Assembly: GCF_003002065.1 (NCBI RefSeq)
Contig: NZ_PVZG01000011.1
Span: forward strand, 124,001-188,000
Direction: 5' to 3'
DNA from: Pseudosporangium ferrugineum
GTDB taxonomy: Bacteria; Actinomycetota; Actinomycetes; Mycobacteriales; Micromonosporaceae
DNA: 64,000 nt
Made by a program: the position numbers and the translations under genes. Numbering within the stretch: the first letter of the stretch is position 1; each line of letters begins with the position of its first letter. The notes below the pieces were generated by a model that had not been told where the DNA came from, did no database searches, and worked only from the letters and a program-made list of their open reading frames with translations. Shown piece by piece: positions 53,311 through 61,559 of the stretch.

Positions 53311-53400
53311 TGCCGACAGGAAGCTCGTGGGTCGTGCCGACGACAGGAGAAGCTCTCGGTTCTTGCCGACGACAGGAGACGCTCTCGGCTCTTGGCCGAC
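53311..53400. repeat. Three degenerate ~31-bp units
   Basis: Units share TGCCGACGACAGGAGA and GCTCTCGG(T/C)TCTTG. They lie about 110 bp after parB. Confidence 0.7.
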
Positions 53401-53441
53401 TGGAAGGCCGCTGAGCCGGCGGCAATGATCGATTGACAGAC

Positions 53442-53471
53442 AGGCACGTGAGACTCGCGGATCACGTGCCT
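53442..53471 (+). terminator. Hairpin downstream of parB
   Basis: AGGCACGTGA pairs perfectly with TCACGTGCCT around a 10-nt loop and is followed by TCTTCAT. It could end the rpmH-parB transcript. The CACGTG cores do not make it a parS site. Confidence 0.6.
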
Positions 53472-54517
53472 TCTTCATGTCCGAACCCTGACCGCTTCGG
53501 ATCACCTGCTTGTGTGGGCTCGTCCCCTCAGTCGATCAAGACAGACTCCTTCCGTTGGGGCCGAATCCGGTTCTGTCAGAACGATTCTCCTGGGATTTCG
53601 CCGCCCTCAGATTTCTTGATCCCCGGCAAATCCGACGCCCTAATTGGGCTGATTTGACCCACCAGACACGAAGCGTTGATCGAGCAACTCGAAAACGCGA
53701 GATCGAATCGCATTTTGGCCTGCTTCCGGGTTGCGATCAGCGCCGTCAGTGCAGAGCCCTTCCGCCACGACCTGTGCCGGAACCAGCATGCAATTGAACG
53801 CTCATGGCGGGGATGGCCGCTCCCGTTACCTCATGAAGGTCTCGGCCTTCGGCAAGGCACGTGAGCTCCCTGTCGTTGTCATGCCATTCGGCTCGCGACT
53901 CGAGGAACTCTTCAACGAGCGCAGCGCCGATGACACGTCGCTCATGACCGCGTGGTGCAAGCGGCCGTGATGCTGGTTGTCGGCTGGCGGTCCCCTTACA
54001 CCCGGCCGGAGCAGCGGAGTCCACCTACCGTTCCCCATGCTGCCCCAGGGTGCTGGACCGCGGCGTGCACCTCCGGACCGGTTGCCAATGGCAACCGGAA
54101 CTCCATCCGATCGGTAGATCGAGATCGGGCGGTGGTGTGCCGGCTCGAACCGCGTTACCCGCGACGGAGAACTCGCCCGCTGGCGCGAGTGCCAGCACAC
54201 CCTGGCCACCGACCCAGAAGCTCCTGGATTGGCGGTCCGCACTTCCGTTTGACTCATGTCGAGCGCAGGAGTCCTGGGCAATGCAGAGCCGCACGCGATC
54301 CCCCCGCCGCGGGGCACACCAACTCGGCTCTTCCCCGGCCCCCCGGACCGTCGGGCAACTCCCCAGCCGTTCCCACGGATCCGACGACGTCGCCGCGCCA
54401 GCAAGCTGCGATCTCCGTCAGTCGGTACGTGATCTCTTTCCCGGCACCTCGCCGCCGCCTCTTCTCGCTGCTCGAAGACCCAAGCCCGGTCGCGCGCTTG
54501 AATCACCAGCCAGCGCT

Positions 54518-54533
54518 CGTTTCACGTGAAACG
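54518..54533. other. parS site
   Basis: CGTTTCACGTGAAACG, perfect palindrome with consensus core. Confidence 0.92.
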
Positions 54534-55032
54534 GGGCCCGCTCGCTGAGCGCCGATCATCCCAAGCCGACCGCGCCCCGCAAGTCATTCAGGCGAGTGCC
54601 GAGGCGTGAGCGCTGAAGCAGGGCGCGGCGCCCCGTCGCCAGCCGCACCAGCGTTACAGCGATGCCTGCCGCGCCTACCCCTGCCCGCAGCAGCAGGGCC
54701 ATGGTCGCCACCAGGAGGACGAGACCTCGCGCACGGTGCGCCCCATTGAGCCGTCATCTGGCACTTCAGCCGCATAACCCTCCGCGACCTCAGCACCGCC
54801 CTGTGACCGCTGTTGATCTGCCCCACCGATCCGTTCGAGCGGCGCCCTTCCTTCGTTGCGGCGCCAGCTAGCCGGAGGCATCCGTCGTAACCATCCGAAC
54901 AAGCACCGCGATCCGCCCGCGGCCCAGCGTCGCCGGAACAGTGCCACGCCGCCGCGGCGGTCCTTATCAACTGCGTGCTTGCCACATCCGGCCGATCCTT
55001 TCGCCGGCCGACCCTGTGTCAGCTCAGAGCAT

Positions 55033-55112
55033 CCGTTCCCGGTCCCGACCGTCCGTTCCCGGTCCCGACCGTCCGTTCCCGGTCCCGACCGTCCGTTCCC
55101 GGTCTCGACCGT
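55033..55112. repeat. 20-bp tandem repeat, 4 units
   Basis: CCGTTCCCGGTCCCGACCGT repeated exactly three times, with one change in the fourth copy. Confidence 0.95.
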
Positions 55113-55493
55113 GCCGCGGCGGCTTTCCGTCGTCCGCTGGGGCCATTTATCGCTCGCCGGGGCCACTCAACGTTCTCGGGCCTCGCCTGACAATGTGCGG
55201 CCCCCGCAGCGCTCGACGGCTTAGTGCGGCGGCCGTTGGCCGGGCGCGAGCGTCGTCGACGACCCCTTATCGCGTTCGCCGACCGGCGACGTTTGCCACC
55301 CGGACTTCTCACCCCGGAGGTCGATGGGCGCGCCGACCACCAGGTGTATCGGCCCTCGACTTGGCCATCAGCGGCATCCATTCCCGCACCAACTGGCGAC
55401 CTTCGTCTCCGCATATTCCAGGCCCGGTCCCAGGACTCGCTGCGGCGCTGGTCGATAGCGCTCTTCCGGGCCCAGTCCTCGCGTGGCTGATCG

Positions 55494-55509
55494 CGTTTCA
55501 CGTGAAACG
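55494..55509. other. parS site
   Basis: CGTTTCACGTGAAACG. Confidence 0.92.
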
Positions 55510-55591
55510 CGGGTTGCGGGAGCTGCTCGGTTGGTCCGTGGGGTGAAGCGCGGCCGGCGGGTTCGGCGAGCCTATGGAATCGGGCCTAGCG

Positions 55592-55663
55592 GTGTGGAGG
55601 GCTGTGGTGGTGTGGAGGGCTGTGGTGGTGTGGAGGGCTGTGGTGATGCGGAGGGCTGTGGCG
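55592..55663. repeat. 18-bp tandem repeat, 4 units
   Basis: GTGTGGAGGGCTGTGGTG occurs three times exactly, then once with changes. Confidence 0.95.
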
Positions 55664-55842
55664 ACGGAGAGGAGTCCGGCGATGGGAGGAGTCTGGCGGT
55701 GCGCCTGGGTCTGGCGTTGGGGTCAGCTGCTTCGGATTTCGGGCTTCAGCTTCGGCGGCTTGAAGGAGGTCGGACCGCCGAGTCACACCCTTGACTGTCG
55801 GTATCAATCCAGCGGCCCGACCACTTCCGCATGGCAGAAGGT

Positions 55843-55858
55843 CGTTTCACGTGAAACG
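55843..55858. other. parS site
   Basis: CGTTTCACGTGAAACG. Confidence 0.92.
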
Positions 55859-55945
55859 AGAGCGGGTCGGTCGCGAGGCCTCATGAGGCCGGAGTCCTTT
55901 CGGAGCGCGCCTCGACAATCTCCATAGCCATGACGCACCATCCTC

Positions 55946-56001
55946 GGTGCCGGGTGCCGGGTGCCGGGTGCCGGGTGCCGGGTGCCGGGTGCCGGGTGCC
56001 G
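55946..56001. repeat. 7-bp tandem repeat, 8 units
   Basis: Eight exact copies of GGTGCCG, ending 2 bp before a parS site. Confidence 0.95.
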
Positions 56002-56003
56002 GG

Positions 56004-56019
56004 TGTTCCACGTGAAACG
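56004..56019. other. parS site next to 7-bp repeat
   Basis: TGTTCCACGTGAAACG; shares the C at position 5 with the isolated site at 23057. Confidence 0.85.
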
Positions 56020-56242
56020 AAGACGGTGCCTATCGGAGATCCGCTCCTGAGATGTCGGCACGAGGGAAGCCGATCAGGCCACAGCGAACACGCGGTCCGA
56101 CCGCAATGGCTGGCGTCGGAATGCCGGTCCCGTTCGGCCGCAGTCTGGGCAACGAGCCCCCACCTGAGGGGCCCATACAGGGTGCGCGATAGGGCTGATT
56201 GGGGCAGCGCCGACGAGCGAGACCTGAGAGGAGTCCGCGCGC

Positions 56243-56337
56243 GAGCTGAGGGGAGTCGCGCGAGCTGAGGGGAGTCGCGCGAGCTGAGGGGAGTCGCGCG
56301 AGCTGAGGGGAGTCGCGCGAGCTGAGGGGAGTCGGCG
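56243..56337. repeat. 19-bp tandem repeat, 5 units
   Basis: GAGCTGAGGGGAGTCGCGC repeats from 56243 with exact 19-bp spacing; the last copy is slightly changed. Confidence 0.92.
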
Positions 56338-56633
56338 CGCGAGCTGTGAGCAGCCCGCGCACGAGGGAAGAGCCCACGCACGAGCTGAGGGCGGCGACGC
56401 CCACTAGAGCTCGGTGGGCCACCGCCGGGCTTCAGGTGGTAGCCCGCTGCGCCGAGGCTCGGAGCGGCTGCGCAGGCGGGGATCGTCGGTGCCGGCGGGG
56501 ATGGCGGTGTCGGAGCCTTGACCGCGTAGGCAGATACGCAGCAGCTTCCGCTGCGCTCCGCGCGGGACAGTCTGCCGTGGGGCGATATCGGTGACGAGGG
56601 TCCGCGGCGGGTGGCCGGTGTTGGTGGCACGAG

Positions 56634-56740
56634 GCGGTGGGGGGATGGTCCCGCCTGGTTGCGTCTAGAGCGGGCGTGAGGCGGTGGCGGGATGGTCCTG
56701 GTTGGTCGCGCCTGGAGTGGGCGGGGGTCGGGCTGGGATA
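56634..56740. repeat. Imperfect ~53-bp direct repeat, 2 copies
   Basis: Both copies contain GAGGCGGTGG, GGGATGGTCC and a GGTTG(C/G)(G)TC block. Confidence 0.6.
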
Positions 56741-56797
56741 GGTGGGCGGGAGTATCCACATGTTGTGGGCAGGGCTGTTGATGACGCGGCCCGGGTC

Positions 56798-56813
56798 CGT
56801 TTCACGTGAAACG
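56798..56813. other. parS site
   Basis: CGTTTCACGTGAAACG. Confidence 0.92.
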
Positions 56814-56876
56814 GCGTGGATGTGGGGTGGGGTTTCCACTGCGGTAATCCACAGGCGGTGCAGGCCTGCGACATGG

Positions 56877-56892
56877 CGTTTCACGTGAAACG
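56877..56892. other. parS site beside DnaA boxes
   Basis: CGTTTCACGTGAAACG, 8 bp before two perfect DnaA boxes. Confidence 0.92.
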
Positions 56893-56900
56893 GGTCGGCC

Positions 56901-56922
56901 TGTGGATAACTTCTGTGGATAA
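56901..56922 (-). other. Two perfect DnaA boxes outside oriC
   Basis: TGTGGATAA at 56901-56909 and 56914-56922 (TTATCCACA on the minus strand), 13 bp apart. They lie about 15 kb from oriC. Confidence 0.85.
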
Positions 56923-57050
56923 CTTTGTGGGTGGAAGGGTGGAGGACCTACGGTGATGAGCGTCGACGTGTGAGTGGTGTCTGAACGGTGGAGGACCGGG
57001 TGGCGAGTTCGGTGGGAAATTGACCCGGGACAGTGCCATGCCGACTGCAC

Positions 57051-57056
57051 TAGGGT
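57051..57056 (+). promoter_or_regulatory. -10 box of leaderless HIT-like gene
   Basis: TAGGGT ends 7 nt before GTG 57064. Confidence 0.55.
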
Positions 57057-57063
57057 CAGCGTC

Positions 57064-58344
57064 GTGCCTGAGTACACCCCCTCCCTGCCCGACTTCACGC
57101 GCTGGCCGTCCTTCCCCTTTGAGGGCGACATGCGGGTCAAGCCCCTTGCGCCTCCTGTTGCGGTCGAGCCTCCGAGGAGCGGGGAAGACGCCTCTGACTG
57201 CGTCGCCTGTAGCACGCCGGATGATGCGTACATCTGGGTTAGTGAGCGGTGGCGGGTCCGGGCCATGGACCGGCCGACCGGGTTGCCGATGGTTCTGATT
57301 CTTGAATGCCGGTCGCATCTCGACCTTGGCGATCTGCCCAATCTCCTCGCGGCCGAGCTGGGGGTCATGACCGTACGCCTGGAGCGCGCCATCCGTTCCC
57401 TCGACGGCGTCGCCCGGGTTCACGTGAATCGGTGGGGTGATGGCTCGGCGCACCTCCACATGTGGTTCCTCGCGCGTCCGTACGGGCGGCTTCAGCTCCG
57501 GGGCACCTTCCTCTCGCTGTGGGACGACATCCTCCCCGTGATCCCCGAGGAGCAGTGGCGCGGGAACCTGGCGCTCGTCGCCGCCTGGCTCGGGGAGTTC
57601 GGCGGTCGGGCGATCGCCGAGCCGCCCCACATCCACTGGGAGTCGCCGGCGACCTTCAGCGACCAGCCGAGCGCCACCGTCTCGAACGGTGGGGTCGGGG
57701 CGGCCGGGGCGTCGGGAAACGGCGAGGCACGGACGTTCGACGATGGCGAGACCCGGGATCTGACGGCCTACGCGCAGAGCCCGGTGGAGCCGAGTGCCGC
57801 GTCGGATCAACGCGCCGTCGTGGAGAGCCCCGCGGGAGAGGGGCCGGATGCCCCGGGTGCGGTGGAGTCCGCTGCGGCCGAGTCGAGGGCCGCGGAAGAC
57901 GGCGAGGCCGAGCAGCCCACGGATGAGCTGAGCGCGGCCGAGTCGAGGGCCGCGGAAGACGGCAAGGCCGAGCAACGCACGGATGAGCTGAGCGCGGCCG
58001 AGTCGAGGGCCGCGGAAGACGGCAAGGCCGAGCAACGCACGGATGAGCTGAGCGCGGCCGAGTCAATGGAAGCGGAGGGCAGCGGGGTCGAGGGGCCGGT
58101 CGCGGAAGAAGTCGCGGACCAAGAGGCCGCGCCGAGAGAACGGCCGGATCACGCACCGACTCCGGACGGGGAACGGTCGGAAGGGGTGACGGCTCCGGAT
58201 GGGGAACGCTCGGATCACGCACCGACTCCGGACGGGGAACGGTCGGAAGGGGTGACGGCTCCGGACGGGGAACGGTCCGGGCCGCCGGCCGCGAATCGAC
58301 CTACCGGCGGCGAGACCACACCCGCCCCCGCCGGCGAGAAGTAG
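57064..58344 (+). CDS. HIT-like domain protein with repeat-rich acidic tail
   Basis: 426 residues from GTG 57064, leaderless. The first 200 look folded: DDAYIWVSERWRV, a strand-rich part, then VARVHVNRWGDGSAHLHMWFLARP with His120, His130 and His132, recalling the HIT nucleotide-binding motif. The signature is incomplete, so enzyme activity is uncertain. The last 220 residues are acidic and repetitive: three near-identical 60-bp units (57875-58065) and a 72-bp duplication (58146-58280). It starts 140 bp after the parS/DnaA-box module and is convergent with the Ddl-like gene. Function unknown. Confidence 0.7.
   Translation: MPEYTPSLPDFTRWPSFPFEGDMRVKPLAPPVAVEPPRSGEDASDCVACSTPDDAYIWVSERWRVRAMDRPTGLPMVLILECRSHLDLGDLPNLLAAELGVMTVRLERAIRSLDGVARVHVNRWGDGSAHLHMWFLARPYGRLQLRGTFLSLWDDILPVIPEEQWRGNLALVAAWLGEFGGRAIAEPPHIHWESPATFSDQPSATVSNGGVGAAGASGNGEARTFDDGETRDLTAYAQSPVEPSAASDQRAVVESPAGEGPDAPGAVESAAAESRAAEDGEAEQPTDELSAAESRAAEDGKAEQRTDELSAAESRAAEDGKAEQRTDELSAAESMEAEGSGVEGPVAEEVADQEAAPRERPDHAPTPDGERSEGVTAPDGERSDHAPTPDGERSEGVTAPDGERSGPPAANRPTGGETTPAPAGEK
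57875..58065 (+). repeat. 60-bp in-frame tandem repeat, about 3 units
   Basis: The 20-residue unit contains ESRAAEDGKAEQRTDELSAA; the period is exactly 60 bp. The second and third copies are almost identical. Confidence 0.92.
58146..58280 (+). repeat. 72-bp in-frame tandem duplication
   Basis: Two copies of a 24-residue unit with DHAPTPDGERSEGVTAPDGE. Confidence 0.85.
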
Positions 58345-58360
58345 CCGGCGCTCAACCCGC

Positions 58361-59332
58361 CTAGCCTCGGCGAGCGGCCGCCCGGCTCACCAGCGTTGCC
58401 AGGATCTTGCCGAAGTCCAGGCCGCCTGCCTGCACCGCCAGCGGCAGCAACGACGTCTCCGTCATCCCCGGCGAGACGTTGACCTCCAGCACGTGCGGCA
58501 CCCCGTCCGCGTCCACGATCAGGTCGACCCGCGACAGGTCGCGGAGCCCCAGGGCCTCGTGCGCGGCCAGGGCCGTCGATGCCACCGATTCGGCCACCGG
58601 CGGGGACAGGCGGGCCGGGGTGTGCCAGGTGGTCAGGCCGGCCGTGTACCGGGCCGCGTAGTCGTACACGCCGTTGCGGGGGACGATCTCCACCGCCGGC
58701 AGGGCGATCGGGCCCTCCCCCAGGTCCAGGACCGAGACCGCCACGTCCATGCCCGCGACGTACCGTTCCACGAGCGCGGTCGAGTCGTACGCGAAGCAGC
58801 CCACCATCGCCGCCGGGAGTTCGGCCGGGTCGCGGACCACGGCAGCCCCCAGGCCCGAGCCGCCCTGGGCCGGCTTCACCATCAGCGGGAGGCCGAGGCG
58901 GTCGGCGATCCGGTCCAGCACCGCCACCGCCCCGAGCTCCGAGAAGCGGTCGTGCGGGAGGGCGACCCAGTCCGGCGTACGGATGGCCTTCTCGCGCAGC
59001 ATCGACTTGGCCGACGGCTTGTCCCAGGCGAGCCGGGAGGCCGCCGCCGTGCAACCGACGTACGGGACCTCGCACAGATCGAGCACTCCCCGGAGCGAGC
59101 CGTCCTCGCCGGTCGCCCCGTGGAGTGCGATCACCACCGCGTCCGGAGGGTCCTCCCGGAGCGTCGGCAGCAGGGATACGTCCGCGTCGCGCAGCTCCGC
59201 CGACAGGCCCGCGCCGCGTAGCGCGTCCAGGACGCGGCGGCCGGAGCGCAGGGAGACGTCGCGCTCGTACGAGAGGCCGCCGGCGAGGACGAGGACATGC
59301 GGTTCTGTGGACGTACCCATGGGATTGATCAT
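58361..59332 (-). CDS. D-Ala-D-Ala ligase-like ATP-grasp enzyme
   Basis: 323-residue ATP-grasp protein of the D-alanine-D-alanine ligase family, which joins two D-alanines for cell-wall precursors in typical members. It has ALHGATGEDGSLRGVLDLCEVPYVG, KPAQGGSGLGAAVV, the metal and substrate region VLEVNVSPGMTETSLLPLAVQAGG and a conserved LSRVDLIVD. Length and end are complete. The start ATG 59332 overlaps the aminotransferase stop (ATGA), so they are coupled. Actinobacteria usually have a main Ddl elsewhere, so the substrate may differ. Confidence 0.85.
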   Translation of the reverse strand: MINPMGTSTEPHVLVLAGGLSYERDVSLRSGRRVLDALRGAGLSAELRDADVSLLPTLREDPPDAVVIALHGATGEDGSLRGVLDLCEVPYVGCTAAASRLAWDKPSAKSMLREKAIRTPDWVALPHDRFSELGAVAVLDRIADRLGLPLMVKPAQGGSGLGAAVVRDPAELPAAMVGCFAYDSTALVERYVAGMDVAVSVLDLGEGPIALPAVEIVPRNGVYDYAARYTAGLTTWHTPARLSPPVAESVASTALAAHEALGLRDLSRVDLIVDADGVPHVLEVNVSPGMTETSLLPLAVQAGGLDFGKILATLVSRAAARRG

Positions 59333-60630
59333 GCCAAGTCGGGACCGGGAGCGTCCGCGGCGGCCGGGCCACGACGGCGGTGCGGGGTCGTCGGGCCGAA
59401 AACCGCGTGCATGGCGAGCTCCTGCTCCATCACGCCCGCGAGCCGGCGCACGCCCTCGCGGATGCGGGCCGGCGGCGGGAACGAGAAGTTGAGGCGGAGG
59501 TTGCTGCCGCCGGTGCCGTCGGCGTAGAAGCCGGTGCCCGGCACGTAGGCGACGCGCGCGGCGATGGCGCGCGGCATCATCGCCTTGGAGTCGAGGCCCT
59601 CGGGGAGCGTCGCCCACACGAACAGCCCGCCCGCCGGCCGCGTCCAGGTGGTGCCCGCCGGCATCAGATCCTCGAGCGCCTCGAGCAGGGCGTCGCGGCG
59701 CTCGCGGTAGACCTCGCGGTACGTCTTGATCTGCTCGCGCCACGGCATGGTCGACAGATACTGCGTCACGGCACCCTGGGCGAACGCGCTCGGGCACAGG
59801 ATGTTCGCCTCGCTGGCCATGACGAGCTTTTCGCGTACGGCGTGAGGCGCCAGGATCCAGCCCACCCGCAGCCCCGGCGCGAAGGTCTTGGAGAACGTGC
59901 TCAGGTAGAGGACGCCGTTGCGGCGGCGGGCGCGCAGCGGTCGCGGCGCCTCACTCTCGAAGCTGAGCATTCCGTACGGGTCGTCCTCGATCACCAGCAG
60001 CCGGTGCCGCTCGCAGATGTCGAGGATCTCCTCGCGGCGTGCCTCGGTGAGGGTGACGCCGGCTGGGTTCTGGTAGGTCGGGATCGTGTACAGGAACTTG
60101 GCTCGACCACCCGCCTCTGCTATCGCTGCCTCAAGGGCGGCGGGGACCAGGCCGTCGGCGTCCATGGCCAGGTGCCGCACCTGTGCCTGGGCGGCCTGGA
60201 ACACGCCGAGTGCGCCGACGTACGTCGGCCCCTCGGCGAGCACCACGTCGCCCGGGTCCAGGAACAGCCGTGCCACCAGGTCGAGCGCCTGCTGCCCGCC
60301 GACCGTGACCACCACGTCGTCGGGGGACGCGCCGTTCGAGGCGTCGATGCCGGACAGGGACATGACCTCGCAGATGCGTTCGCGGAGCTCGACCGTGCCC
60401 TGGCCGATCCCGTACTGAAGGCTGGTCGTGCCGTGCTCCGACGCGAGCCGTCCCATCATCTCGCCGACCGCGTCGAGCGGTAGCGCGGCGATGTACGGCG
60501 ACCCGCCGGCCAGCGACACCACCTCCGGCCGGCTGGCGACGGCGAAGAGGGCGCGGATCTCCGAGGTCGTCATCCCCCGTACGCGCCGCGCGTAGCGATC
60601 CGTGTAGTCGTCTTGAGTCGTGCCGGTCAT
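59329..60630 (-). CDS. PLP-dependent class I/II aminotransferase
   Basis: 433-residue fold-type I aminotransferase, similar to 2-aminoadipate/LysN-type enzymes. The PLP Lys is in STFSKTFAPGLRVGW (near residue 238). The phosphate and ring contacts are GGQQALDLVARLF, IPTYQNPAGVTL and VIEDDPYGML. It is coupled to the Ddl-like ligase by a 4-bp overlap, which hints at a shared amino-acid or cell-wall task; the actual substrate is unknown. ATG 60630. Confidence 0.88.
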   Translation of the reverse strand: MTGTTQDDYTDRYARRVRGMTTSEIRALFAVASRPEVVSLAGGSPYIAALPLDAVGEMMGRLASEHGTTSLQYGIGQGTVELRERICEVMSLSGIDASNGASPDDVVVTVGGQQALDLVARLFLDPGDVVLAEGPTYVGALGVFQAAQAQVRHLAMDADGLVPAALEAAIAEAGGRAKFLYTIPTYQNPAGVTLTEARREEILDICERHRLLVIEDDPYGMLSFESEAPRPLRARRRNGVLYLSTFSKTFAPGLRVGWILAPHAVREKLVMASEANILCPSAFAQGAVTQYLSTMPWREQIKTYREVYRERRDALLEALEDLMPAGTTWTRPAGGLFVWATLPEGLDSKAMMPRAIAARVAYVPGTGFYADGTGGSNLRLNFSFPPPARIREGVRRLAGVMEQELAMHAVFGPTTPHRRRGPAAADAPGPDLA

Positions 60631-60873
60631 GCGGCTTCACCTCATCCGTTGGTTGAGCACATCGGGATCCATGCTAGACATCGGACTCTTCGGAACCCCC
60701 GGCATACTCAGCCAGCGGGACGGCCCGGCGGGCGGGGCCGGGCCACCCGATGGAGTCCGATCCGCTCCCGTTCAAGCCGATTGCGGCGTAGGATCCGTCC
60801 GGGGGCGCGGACGAGCACGTGACGAGGACCGTGCCGCACGTCCGAATGTCACCGACTTCTCGAGGGGTCCCGC

Positions 60874-61539
60874 ATGTCGCGACGCCTGGTCAACCTGACC
60901 CTCGACACTCTCGAGGACCTGCCCCGGCCGTGCCGTGGCTGCGTCTACTGGGAGCTCGACCCGGTCTCCGCCGAGCGGGCCTGTGCCACCGGCGACCCGG
61001 GGCTCGAGAAGGAGGCGTGGGTCTCGCAGACGCTGCTCGAGTGGGGTTCCTGCGGGAAGCTCGCGTACGTCGACGGCATGCCGGCCGGGTTCGTCATGTT
61101 CGCGCCGCCGGCGTACGTGCCGCGGTCGATGGCGTTCCCCACCTCGCCGGTGAGCGCCGACGCCGCCCTGCTGATGACCGCCCACGTCGTGGCCGCGTTC
61201 GCGGGGGGTGGACTGGGCCGCATGCTGGTGCAGGGCGTCGCCCGTGATCTGACGAAGCGGGGCATCAAGGCGATCGAGGCGTTCGGCGACGCCAAGTTCG
61301 GGGAGGCGGGCGAGGGCGAGGAGGGCTGCGTCGCCCCGGTCGACTTCTTCCTGTCGGTGGGCTTCAAGACCGTACGCCCCCACCCGCGCTATCCGCGGCT
61401 GCGGCTGGAGTTGCGCACGGCCCTGTCGTGGAAGTCGGACGTCGAGTACGCGCTGGAGAAGCTCCTCGGCTCGATGAGCCCGGAAACGCTCCTCCGCCCG
61501 GTCCGTCCCGTCACCGCCACCACCTCCACCGACAGCTGA
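60874..61539 (+). CDS. GNAT acetyltransferase
   Basis: 221-residue GNAT-like protein. It opens MSRRLVNLTLDTLEDLPRPCRGCVYWEL with a CxxC pair. The core has AGFVMFAPPAYVPRS, AFAGGGLGRMLVQGVARDL (acetyl-CoA loop) and FFLSVGFKTVR. GAGGGG lies before ATG 60874. It is convergent with the CwlM-type gene, a known neighbour relation in mycobacteria near trxB/cwlM. Substrate unknown. Confidence 0.82.
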   Translation: MSRRLVNLTLDTLEDLPRPCRGCVYWELDPVSAERACATGDPGLEKEAWVSQTLLEWGSCGKLAYVDGMPAGFVMFAPPAYVPRSMAFPTSPVSADAALLMTAHVVAAFAGGGLGRMLVQGVARDLTKRGIKAIEAFGDAKFGEAGEGEEGCVAPVDFFLSVGFKTVRPHPRYPRLRLELRTALSWKSDVEYALEKLLGSMSPETLLRPVRPVTATTSTDS

Positions 61540-61554
61540 CGTCCCGCGGGACGT
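61539..61554. terminator. Palindrome between convergent genes
   Basis: ACGTCCCGCGGGACGT, a perfect 16-bp palindrome at the end of the GNAT gene and 6 bp before the amidase stop; may end both transcripts. Confidence 0.45.
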
Positions 61555-61559
61555 ACGTT

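Larger units (their letters stand above)
53204..57050. other. 3.8-kb region without genes, rich in parS and tandem repeats
   Basis: No frame here has a conserved motif, credible start or normal codon pattern. The region holds a hairpin (53442-53471), a less GC-rich stretch (about 53500-53760), five tandem-repeat blocks, six parS sites and two DnaA boxes. The longest frames (for example 53826-54506 minus, 54941-55546 plus, 55881-56759 minus) run through repeats or parS sites and are rejected. Confidence 0.7.

Noticed and set aside
53442..53471. CACGTG in the hairpin after parB as parS
   Set aside because: The flanks are AGG...AGA and GAT...CCT and do not match TGTTT/AAACA; the inverted repeat fits a terminator.
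55483..55794. Plus-strand frame beginning MADRVSRETRV after parB
   Set aside because: VSRET is just the parS site read in frame, and the rest is the 18-bp repeat (VEGCGG) with no domain.
55881..56759. 292-codon minus-strand frame in the parS region
   Set aside because: It is made of the 7-bp and 19-bp repeats and crosses parS; no start signal or conserved part.
57416..57431. CACGTG-centred sequence in the HIT-like gene as a tenth parS site
   Set aside because: It has about four mismatches to the 16-mer (GGTTCACGTGAATC core), so it is probably chance coding sequence.
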